Assembly (NCBI RefSeq): GCF_023243045.1
Contig: NZ_JALKFX010000023.1
Coordinates: 1-64,000, forward strand
Length of the DNA: 64,000 nt
Reading direction: 5' to 3'
DNA from: Frankia sp. AgB32
GTDB taxonomy: Bacteria; Actinomycetota; Actinomycetes; Frankiales; Frankiaceae
This document shows positions 34,272 through 41,892 of this stretch, one piece after another (position 1 is the first letter of the stretch; every line of letters starts with the position of its first letter). The translations under genes and the position numbers were made by a program. Under the pieces are notes generated by a model. It saw only the letters and a list, made by a program, of their open reading frames with translations. It ran no database searches and had not been told where the DNA came from.

Positions 34272-34985
34272 AGCCAACCCTCTCCGCACGCCGTCGTGCC
34301 TGCTCACCGGCAGGAAGCCCTGGTGAACCACCTTTGGTCACCCTAACCAACGCCCCACGCCCGACCATCGTTCGTGGTGATCCCGCCTGCCGCCTGGCCT
34401 CACCCCTACGAAACGGACCGGACTCTCAGCGAGGACAGCGGGGCTCGGCTCTCCTCGCGCGCGCCGTCGGAGCGCCGGCGACCGACCGCCCGTCCGCGCC
34501 GCACAGACGAACATCCAGCCCCGATCCGCGCCACGGTCATCCTCCGTCAAAATGAGGCACGACAAATCCCCATCGACGCAGAGCAGAGGCGACCCGATCT
34601 TCGCTTTCCGCGACCAGATGCCCGATTTATCCATGACGAACAATCGCACCTCCTGCGCCGGCACCGCACCGTCCGGTAACCCTGTCCGCGCCGACCGACA
34701 TCCCACCGAGACGGTCGCCGGGCGACGAGCGGATCGTCGGACCGCCCTGTTCGTCAACATGCGCCGTAGGTCGAGAATGATTCTGGCGACCCCGCGTCAC
34801 CGGCCGGCCGATCCACCGCGGCCAGGACGATGAGGCACGGGCACGGGCACGGCCACGCGGACCGAATGAACGCGGCGAGCCGACAGTTGACTTACCTCCG
34901 CGGTTCACCCGCGGCTACACTTCATGACGCATCATCCGGGAGCGCCGGATCGGCGTTCGGGGCCCGGCTTCACGGGGGTAGAAGT
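34272..34985. other. Intergenic region upstream of lipoprotein/TIR operon
   Basis: About 710 nt between divergent operons. No gene is supported; open frames lack homology. It includes a GGGCAC-type short repeat at 34838-34856 and the dyad at 34898-34914. Base composition from 34530 to 34630 is lower in G+C than its surroundings. Confidence 0.4.
34898..34914 (+). promoter_or_regulatory. Dyad CCGCGG-n5-CCGCGG before lipoprotein/TIR operon
   Basis: Two CCGCGG palindromes separated by TTCAC, flanked by TTGACT (34887-34892) and TACACT (34916-34921). The spacing of 23 nt is too long for a simple sigma-70 promoter, so the dyad is better viewed as a possible regulator site. It is about 70 nt before the chosen ATG. 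Confidence 0.3.
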
Positions 34986-36257
34986 ATGTCCGTCGTCCGT
35001 TCAGATGGAGTTCAAAGAAGTAGGCGTCACCGGCGGGAACCAACGAGCGGGACGGCGTACGAACCCCGACGGACCGACCCGCGCCGCCAGCTGAGGCGTC
35101 CACGGAGTTCCCCCTTGTCGGCTCGCCCTGGCCATGAGCTGCTAGCGCACGGACCGACGACGGGAATCCGACCGGGACGGACGGCCCGCCTGTTGCTCTC
35201 GATCCCGCTGGCCGGACTTCTCGCCGGCCTGGTCGGCGGATGCGCCGGCGCCGGAACAGGCTCCTCACCAGACGGCGGCGCAGCCCTGGAGGCGACAACG
35301 TCCGTCGTCTCCGGCCCGAGCGCGACAGAGCTTTCCGGACAGAATCCCGGCGGTGCGACGGGCACCCCAGGAGGCACCCCAGGAGGCACCCCCGGAGACA
35401 CCTCCGGAAGCCCCGGCGCAAGCACCGGCGGTAGTAGCCGGACAGACAGCGGTGGCGGGACGGGCGGCACCGGAACCGGCGGTGGCGGAGGTACCGGCGG
35501 AGGTACCGGCGGAGGTACCGGCGGAGGTACCGGCGGAGGTACCGGCGGAGGTACCGGCGGAGGCGGCGGTGGCAGCACCGGCGGAGGCGGCGGTGGTGGT
35601 GGAGGCGGTGGCGGTGGAGGCGGTGGCGGTGGCGGAGGCGGAGGCGGCGGGTCGCAGCAGATTCTGGTGGACACGCCGAGGACGAGGCCCTTCGAGTACG
35701 GCATGACCGTCGCTCTCAACGCACGGGCAAGTTCGGGGCTCCCGCTCACCTACGAGCGGGTTGAGGTCGGCGGCGCCCAGCAGGCCTGCCAGACGGTCCA
35801 GCCGAACGGTGTGGTGCCGATCGTGGGCCGCGGAAAGTGTCTGATCAGGATTTCCCAGGCTGGCAACGATTCGTTTCCACCGGTCACGAGAAGTGTCGAA
35901 TTCACGCTCGAAAGCGCGGTTACCCGTTACACCTGGCAGGGACCGGACACCAGCAGCGGCGAGGACTTCTACCTGACCGTCGCGCGCGCCAGCGGGTCGC
36001 TTGCCGCGGCGGTCAGGGTCACCGCGGGCCCCTGCGAACTCGATGCGCATGGGGAACGCCGAAAGGAGGCCACCTACCCCGATTTTACAGCGACGAGAGA
36101 CAGCGCCGGACTCCTGCGCAGTTACAGACTACACGGCTATGCGAACCTCGCCGGCGCAGCCCAGGTGACGTGTACGTTCGAACTCACGGCTGGCGATGAC
36201 GGGAACAGCCTCAACCTTCCCGAACCCCTGTACAAGACCGTCACGATCACTCCTTGA
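34986..36257 (+). CDS. Gly-rich Ig-like lipoprotein coupled to TIR-STAND gene (423 aa)
   Basis: Predicted secreted lipoprotein of unknown function. A basic region leads to a hydrophobic segment and lipobox (GLVGGC, cysteine at about 86 from this start). Then comes a spacer of Thr/Gly/Ser and a pure Gly/Thr tract of about 75 residues, encoded by six perfect 12-bp repeats (35484-35555) and a GGN-rich run to about 35650. The C-terminal 200 residues are beta-rich; CLIRISQAGNDSFPPVTRSVEFTL resembles the Ig-like repeat of bacterial surface proteins (C.v.a.QaGn..y..a..v..sftv). ATG at 34986 has GGGGG seven nt upstream; the signal part is far inside, so an internal TTG (35115) may be the true start. 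The stop overlaps the TIR gene start (TTGA). Confidence 0.75.
   Translation: MSVVRSDGVQRSRRHRREPTSGTAYEPRRTDPRRQLRRPRSSPLSARPGHELLAHGPTTGIRPGRTARLLLSIPLAGLLAGLVGGCAGAGTGSSPDGGAALEATTSVVSGPSATELSGQNPGGATGTPGGTPGGTPGDTSGSPGASTGGSSRTDSGGGTGGTGTGGGGGTGGGTGGGTGGGTGGGTGGGTGGGGGGSTGGGGGGGGGGGGGGGGGGGGGGGGSQQILVDTPRTRPFEYGMTVALNARASSGLPLTYERVEVGGAQQACQTVQPNGVVPIVGRGKCLIRISQAGNDSFPPVTRSVEFTLESAVTRYTWQGPDTSSGEDFYLTVARASGSLAAAVRVTAGPCELDAHGERRKEATYPDFTATRDSAGLLRSYRLHGYANLAGAAQVTCTFELTAGDDGNSLNLPEPLYKTVTITP
35484..35555. repeat. Six perfect 12-bp tandem repeats (GGCGGAGGTACC)
   Basis: In-frame repeats encoding Gly-Gly-Gly-Thr inside the lipoprotein linker, followed by a longer degenerate GGC/GGT run to about 35650. 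Twelve-bp units keep frame when copies are gained or lost, so linker length can vary without breaking the gene. Confidence 0.9.
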
Positions 36258-39200
36258 CGGCCACATCAGGTCCAGCGGCGGAAAGGCGCATCGATCCCGA
36301 CCGGTTCGACGTCTTTCTGTCCTACAACCGAGATGATGGCGATCTCGTGGCCGAGCTCGCGGCACATGCCCGGCACGCCGGGATGGCTGTCTGGTTCGAC
36401 CGGTGGCAGATCGCGCCGGGCGACCTCTGGCAGGCGAACATCGAGGCGGCGCTGTCGTCCAGCCGGTCGTGCGCCATTCTTGTCGGGCCGGCCGGGTTCG
36501 GCCGCTGGGAACGTGAGGAACTTCGGGCGGCGCTCATCAGGACGGTCGAAAGGCCGGCCGAGTTCCGCGTCTTCCCGGTGCTCCTTCCCGGCGTCGTCAC
36601 CCCGTTCGACGAGACCACCATGCCGCTGTTCCTGCGGTCGCGGGCCTGGCTCGATCTGCGGACGGGCCTCGGGCACCGGACGGGTCTCGCGCTGCGCGAC
36701 GCCGTCGACGGCACCCTCGCCCAGGACGGCCGGGCGAGCGCGCGGCGGCCCGCGGACAGCACCGGGATCAGCCCGTATCCGGGTCTGACCGGCTTCGACC
36801 AGGAGTCAGCACGTTTCTTCTTCGGCCGCGCCGCCGAGACTCAGCGGGTCCTCGAGGTGCTGCGCGGAGGTCGGTTCGTCGCGGTCGTCGGCGTTTCGGG
36901 CAGCGGGAAGTCCTCGCTCGCGCTCGCCGGCGTGCTGCCCGCGCTGGCCGCGCGGGCACTGCCCGGCTCGCACCGATGGCCGGTGCTGGTGCTGCGCCCC
37001 GGCGCGCTGCCGCTCGACACCCTGGCAGCGACGATGGCGGCCCACATGCCGGCCCTCGATCCGCTGGCGCTGCGCGACCAGCTCGCCGCCAGCCCGGAGA
37101 CCCTCCACCTGCGGCTGATGACGATGCTGGCCGGGCCGGCCGCGCCCGGCGGCGTCCTGCTGGTCGTCGATCAGTTCGAGGAGGCACTCACGGCCGGCCT
37201 GGGAGCGGCGGAGTTCGTCGCGAGTCTCGCGCACGCGGCCACCGTCGAGGGCGGACCCGTCCGGGTTCTGCTCACGATGCGCGCGGACTTCTATTCCCGC
37301 GCCGCCGACTTTCCCGCCCTGTCCGGACTCCTCGTCGCGAGGCAGTTCCTACTGGGGCCGATGAAACGGGAGAAGCTGCGCGAGGCGATCGTGGGACCGG
37401 CCGCGCTGTGCGAGCTCGAGTTCTCGGCGACGCTGGTCGAGACCATTCTCGACGACGCCGGCACCGAGGCCGGCGCGTTGCCGCTGATGCAGCACGCCCT
37501 GCGTCGGCTGTACGAAAGGCGCTCGGGCAGTGTCCTGACCCTCGCGGCCTATCGGGAGATCGGCCGCGTCGATGGTTCGCTGGCACTGCATGCCGACGGG
37601 ATCCTGGCCGGCCTCACCGAGAGCCAGCGCCGCGCCGCCCGCGGCGTCCTGCTGCGGCTGACAGCGGTCGGCGACGGCACCGGCGACACCCGGCGCCGCC
37701 TGCACCCGCCGGAGCTGGTGACCACCTCCGGCGGCCCGGCGGAGGTCGCCGAGGTGATCCGCGTGCTGGTCGACGCGCGCCTGCTCACCGCCGGCACCGA
37801 GCCGACCGGCGGCGCGGCCACCCTGGAGATCACGCACGAGGCGCTCATCCGGCACTGGCCGGTCCTGCGGGCGTGGGTGGACGACGACCGGGCGGGGCAT
37901 CGGCTGCGCGAGCAGCTCACCGGCGCGACCAAGGAGTGGGTTGCCGCCGGCGAGGAGCCGGGCCTGCTGTTCGGCGGAACCCGTCTGGCTGTCCTGCTCG
38001 CCTGGTCGCAGGACCATCCCGGTGATCTGACCGGGACGGAGTCCCGTTTCCTCACCGCGAGCGTCGCGGCGCGGGAACGCGTCCAAGCGCAGGAGCGGCT
38101 TGTGCGCGAGGAGCGCCGTCGCCACCGCGAACGTGTTCGCCTGGCGATCGGCGCGACGGTGGTGCTGACCATCGCGGCGCTGGTGGGGGCCACGTTCGGA
38201 CTGATTGCCCAGAGTCAGAAGCGGGACGCGGACCGCCAGCGGACGTTGACGCGGTCGGTGCAGCTCGCCGCGCAGGCGGACGAGCTGCGCGCCAGCCGGC
38301 CGGATCTCGCGGCGGTGCTCGCGGTCGAGGCCAACGCGATCTCGCCGACGATCGAGGCCCGCGGCAGCCTGCTCAACACGGTGGCGCAGACCCCCGGGCT
38401 GGTCCGCGTCCTGCGGCCCACCTCGCCGGCGTCCGGCGCCCTCACCGTCGACGTGGCCGGCGACCTGCTCGCCACCGCGTCCCAGGACCATTCGATCAGC
38501 CTGTGGCGCCCGGCCACCGGCCAGCTGGTCACCGGGCCCCTGGCCGGGCACGACGCGCCTGTCGTCGGCATCGGCGTCGACGGCGCGGCGGCCCGGATGA
38601 CAAGTGTCGACCTGCGGGGTCGGCTGCTCGTGTGGGACCTGCACACGTTCGCCGCCCACCAGGCGGGCGGCCTGCGACACCCGGTGTCCGTGGCGACACC
38701 GTCGCCGGACGGGCGGACGCTCGCCGTCGCGACGGACGCGAGCGACGTCCTCGTCGTGAACGTGGACGACGGCGCGCTCATCCGGTCCTGGCCGCCGGCC
38801 GGTCGCCCGGTCACCGCGCTGGCGTTCACGCTGGACGGGCAGTCGCTCGCCGTCGGCGACACGGCGGGGATGGTCACCACGCTGTCGCTGGTCGAACCGG
38901 ACCGGCGCACGGCCCCCGCCCCGGTCGGCGCGTCCTCCCGGATCACCGCGCTCGCGTTCAGCCCCGACGGTGGGACCCTCGCCGCGGCCGCGGACGACCG
39001 CGCGGTCCACCTCTGGGACACCGCGGCCGCCCGCCCACGTTCCGACCCGATGTCCGGGCATCGCCGCGACCTCACCGCCATCGCCTATCTGCAGCAGCGT
39101 CCCGACCCCACGACCGGGGTCGCGCCCGGCCCGCTGCTGCTGACCGCCAGTACCGACCAGGCCCTCGGCGTCTGGGACGGGACGTTCCAGACGCCCGGGG

Positions 39201-40321
39201 CCCGCTTCCTCGCCGGACAGCAGGACGCGATCCTTGGCCTGGCCACGTCCGACGCGGGTGTGGTCGCGACGGCGGGACGCAACGGAACGATCGCGCTGTG
39301 GGACGTGACCGGCCATCCCACGCTCGCGCGGGCGCTGGTCGGACATCAGGCCGCCGTCAGCGCCGCCGTCTACAGCCCGGACGGCCGGCTGCTCGCGAGC
39401 GCCGACTACGCCGGCCGGCTGCTACTGCGGGACGCACGGACCGCCGCGGTCATCCGGGTCGTCGTCGAGGGCGGTCCGCCGGTGAGCGCGCTGGCCTGGA
39501 CGCCGCGCGGGCAGCGGCTGATCGTCGGGTACGTCACCGGCGCGGGCCGCCTGCTCGACGTCACCGGCGTGCCGCGCGCGAGCTGGCGCGGCACCGGGAA
39601 CGGGCAGGTCGTCGATCTCGCCGCGGGCGCCGACGGGCGCGTCCTCGTCGTGGCCACCAGCGCCGGCTTCGAGATCCGATCCGTGGCTGACGGCAGCCTC
39701 ATCCGCCAGATCCACACGACGCCGCTGGCCGGCATGGCATTGCGGCCTGACGGGGCGGTCCTGGCCGCCGGCGGAGAAGACGCCACGGTCACGCTCTGGA
39801 ACGTCATGACCGGGCGGCGTCTCGCGGCACCGCTGATCGGCCATGGGCTGCGCGTGCCCGCTCTCGCCTTCAGCCCCGACGGTGCCACCCTGGCCACCGG
39901 CAGCGACGACCAGAAAATCATTCTGTGGGACCCGTCCGCGCACGCCATGCTGGCCGAGCTCCGGGCCCACACCGACCAGGTGTGGGGGCTGACGTTCCGA
40001 GCCGACGGACGAGTGCTGGCCTCCGCGAGCGAGGACGACACGATCGTTCTCTGGGACGTCGCGAGCCGGCGCCCCATCGGCAGGCCCCTGCGCTACGGCG
40101 ACGACCGGACTGACCATTTCGCGCTCCGCGTGCAGTTCCGGGCGGACGGCCGGGCGCTGATCTCCCACATCGGCACCGACCTCGTCCTGTGGAACACCGA
40201 TGAGCGGCAGTGGCCGGGCCTGGCCTGTTCGCTGGCCGCGCGGCCGCTGTCCGCGGCGGAGGGACGACAGTACCTGCGTGGCGGCTCCGCGACGGCCTGC
40301 CTGTCCCCCGCCCGCCGCTGA
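36254..40321 (+). CDS. TIR - STAND NTPase - TM - WD40 protein (1355 aa)
   Basis: Large multidomain signalling protein. Residues 17-150: TIR domain (FDVFLSYNRDDGDLVAELA, WFDRWQIAPGDLW, and W-E-R-E-E in the region where NADase TIRs keep the catalytic Glu). Residues 172-620: nSTAND1-type NTPase with YPGLTGFDQESARFFFGR, Walker A VGVSGSGKSS (about 211-220), Walker B VLLVVDQFEEAL (about 300-311), MRADFYS, and a winged-helix region ending in THEALIRHWPVLRAW. One membrane helix at about 629-655 follows a very basic stretch. From about 715 on there are about eleven WD40-like repeats with recurring D(.)(T/A)(I/V).LWD. The TTG start overlaps the lipoprotein stop, so the genes are coupled. TIR-STAND proteins act in antiphage and cell-death signalling; the role here is inferred, not shown. 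Confidence 0.92.
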   Translation: MTATSGPAAERRIDPDRFDVFLSYNRDDGDLVAELAAHARHAGMAVWFDRWQIAPGDLWQANIEAALSSSRSCAILVGPAGFGRWEREELRAALIRTVERPAEFRVFPVLLPGVVTPFDETTMPLFLRSRAWLDLRTGLGHRTGLALRDAVDGTLAQDGRASARRPADSTGISPYPGLTGFDQESARFFFGRAAETQRVLEVLRGGRFVAVVGVSGSGKSSLALAGVLPALAARALPGSHRWPVLVLRPGALPLDTLAATMAAHMPALDPLALRDQLAASPETLHLRLMTMLAGPAAPGGVLLVVDQFEEALTAGLGAAEFVASLAHAATVEGGPVRVLLTMRADFYSRAADFPALSGLLVARQFLLGPMKREKLREAIVGPAALCELEFSATLVETILDDAGTEAGALPLMQHALRRLYERRSGSVLTLAAYREIGRVDGSLALHADGILAGLTESQRRAARGVLLRLTAVGDGTGDTRRRLHPPELVTTSGGPAEVAEVIRVLVDARLLTAGTEPTGGAATLEITHEALIRHWPVLRAWVDDDRAGHRLREQLTGATKEWVAAGEEPGLLFGGTRLAVLLAWSQDHPGDLTGTESRFLTASVAARERVQAQERLVREERRRHRERVRLAIGATVVLTIAALVGATFGLIAQSQKRDADRQRTLTRSVQLAAQADELRASRPDLAAVLAVEANAISPTIEARGSLLNTVAQTPGLVRVLRPTSPASGALTVDVAGDLLATASQDHSISLWRPATGQLVTGPLAGHDAPVVGIGVDGAAARMTSVDLRGRLLVWDLHTFAAHQAGGLRHPVSVATPSPDGRTLAVATDASDVLVVNVDDGALIRSWPPAGRPVTALAFTLDGQSLAVGDTAGMVTTLSLVEPDRRTAPAPVGASSRITALAFSPDGGTLAAAADDRAVHLWDTAAARPRSDPMSGHRRDLTAIAYLQQRPDPTTGVAPGPLLLTASTDQALGVWDGTFQTPGARFLAGQQDAILGLATSDAGVVATAGRNGTIALWDVTGHPTLARALVGHQAAVSAAVYSPDGRLLASADYAGRLLLRDARTAAVIRVVVEGGPPVSALAWTPRGQRLIVGYVTGAGRLLDVTGVPRASWRGTGNGQVVDLAAGADGRVLVVATSAGFEIRSVADGSLIRQIHTTPLAGMALRPDGAVLAAGGEDATVTLWNVMTGRRLAAPLIGHGLRVPALAFSPDGATLATGSDDQKIILWDPSAHAMLAELRAHTDQVWGLTFRADGRVLASASEDDTIVLWDVASRRPIGRPLRYGDDRTDHFALRVQFRADGRALISHIGTDLVLWNTDERQWPGLACSLAARPLSAAEGRQYLRGGSATACLSPARR

Positions 40322-40601
40322 CGGCCGGAAGCGGTCCAGGTCACGATGCCGACCGGGGATGGCGGCCACGAATGGGCGGTGTTCGGCGTTGCTACGGGGT
40401 AGGAGAGCTGACGCCCGTCACGATCACCCGCTTCGGCGGGGTCCGGCTGCGCTGGGACCGCAGTCGGGTTCACCGGTCCGAGGGGCGCCGCGAGACACCG
40501 GGTTCCCGGCGCCGACCGCCACGCCCAGTCCTCGCGGCCCCGGCCGGGTGGTCGGCCGCGCGGCGTCCCGCGCCGCCGTACGCAGGGGAGAGTCGCGCGA
40601 G

Positions 40602-41120
40602 GTGTTGAACGCAGGTACCCGGCTGTTGCGCCGGATTGTCGTGACCGTGCTGGGCGTGGTGATCCTCGGCGTCGGCATCGCGATGCTCGTGCTGCCCGGA
40701 CCGGGGTTCCTGGTGGTGGCGCTCGGCTTCTTCGTGCTGAGCCTGGAGTACGAGTGGGCCCGCAGCCGGTTCGAGAAGGCCCGGCAGAAGGCCGCGGACC
40801 TCGCCGACCAGGCGGCCGCGAAGCCGCTGTACTCGGTGTTCACGATCCTGTTCGGCCTCGCCATGGTGGCGGCGGGCGTCGTGTGGATCGTCGTCGACAC
40901 GCTGCCCGCGTCGTCGCCGTGGTCGGGGGGGAGCATCATCTTCAGCGGCCTGGTCGTCCTCAGCACGATGATCGTGAGCCTGTGGCAGGCGCGGCAGGCC
41001 CGCGCCGCCGGCCAGCCCACGCCGGCCGAGCTCATCGAGCGGCGCCAGCAGGCGGAACACACGGAAAGCGCGGAACACACGGAAAGCACCGGGCCCGGCC
41101 GACCGGCCGCCGGGCCCTGA
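40602..41120 (+). CDS. PGPGW/TIGR02611-type membrane protein (172 aa)
   Basis: Small actinobacterial membrane protein with the motif VLPGPGFLVVALGFFVLSLEYEWA, typical of the TIGR02611/PGPGW family. Two helices (about 10-50) are followed by a charged cytosolic loop (SRFEKARQKAADLADQAA) and two more helices (about 85-130). The C-terminus has a tandem AEHTES repeat. GTG at 40602 fits the family start. Function unknown. The 280 nt before it show no gene. Confidence 0.82.
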   Translation: MLNAGTRLLRRIVVTVLGVVILGVGIAMLVLPGPGFLVVALGFFVLSLEYEWARSRFEKARQKAADLADQAAAKPLYSVFTILFGLAMVAAGVVWIVVDTLPASSPWSGGSIIFSGLVVLSTMIVSLWQARQARAAGQPTPAELIERRQQAEHTESAEHTESTGPGRPAAGP

Positions 41121-41150
41121 CCCGCGTCCCGGCCCGCGCTGGGGGTCGCG

Positions 41151-41549
41151 TTACTGGCCCTGGGTCTCCTGGCTCATGCCGACGACGCCGGGCTGGCGGC
41201 TGACGCAGGCGTAGACCGCCGCCCGATCCTGCGTGGACGCCTTCGCCACGTCGTAGCGCAGCGGGTAGGCCCGGTTGATGGCGAGGTTGTTGCGGTCGGG
41301 CGGCAACTGGATGGCCTGGCCGACCGACGGGCACGCGGTGCGGGCCGCGGCCTTTTGCGCCACGGTCGCCGCCGGGTCGAAATACACCACGGCCTGCTGC
41401 TGCGGCGGCGGCCCACTGATCGTCGCGAACACCCCGAACGCGATCAGCCCCAGCGCCGCGAGGCTGATCAGGATCACCGGCATGCGGCGGCGCGGATCGG
41501 TCAGGTAACGCACTGCGCGCGCGGTGGCGGTGCGCCACGAAGTAGACAC
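41151..41549 (-). CDS. Small membrane-anchored hypothetical protein (132 aa)
   Basis: One membrane helix (about 24-44: PVILISLAALGLIAFGVFAT) after a basic N-terminus, then a predicted outside domain of about 85 residues containing two cysteines (TACPSVG and YACVSR) that could form a disulfide. No family recognised. The stop is 30 nt from the convergent PGPGW gene; the start codon is the ATG at 41549. Confidence 0.72.
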   Translation of the reverse strand: MSTSWRTATARAVRYLTDPRRRMPVILISLAALGLIAFGVFATISGPPPQQQAVVYFDPAATVAQKAAARTACPSVGQAIQLPPDRNNLAINRAYPLRYDVAKASTQDRAAVYACVSRQPGVVGMSQETQGQ

Positions 41550-41892
41550 TTTGTGATTCCTGTCACGTCAGGGAAGGAAATCTGGTCCGGATTACGGGTG
41601 GACCACCCCGAAGTCCGGACCCCCAACGTAGCTGGCCGCGGCAGTCCGTATGGTGAGTCCCTTTGTGAGGCCCAGTGCGCTGCGGCGCGGGTGTCCGGCG
41701 ACCCGGAACACCGCCGTCCGGTGGCGCCCAGGCACGAGATCCGGCCCAGTGACGGGCCATTCCCCGGCGGCACCGGCGACGGTGGCTCCGGAGCTTTCGG
41801 CAATCGCGCCCGCCCGGCGTACACGACCTACCAGCAGACACGACCTACCAGCAGACACGACATATCAGCGGACCAGAAGTGAGGAACCGGCC
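41550..41892. other. Intergenic region between divergent genes, with tandem repeats
   Basis: 343 nt between the small membrane protein gene (minus) and the GH15 gene (plus). Apart from the 17-bp tandem repeats at 41821-41871 no signal stands out; both promoters should lie here. Confidence 0.4.
41821..41871 (+). repeat. Three 17-bp tandem repeats before GH15 gene
   Basis: ACACGACCTACCAGCAG occurs twice perfectly (41821-41837, 41838-41854), and a third copy differs at a few positions (41855-41871). The array ends just before the GAGGA ribosome-binding site (41880-41885) of the GH15 gene, so it lies in the 5' untranslated or promoter region. Confidence 0.85.

Noticed and set aside
31407-34346. 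979-codon open frame on the + strand
   Set aside because: It lies antisense to inhA, the antiporter and KhtT genes and reads as low-complexity Arg/Gly/Asp/Glu sequence; the minus-strand genes have clear families.
37349-39346. 665-codon open frame antisense to the WD40 protein
   Set aside because: It is explained by third-position G/C bias of the TIR-STAND-WD40 gene and has no recognisable domain.
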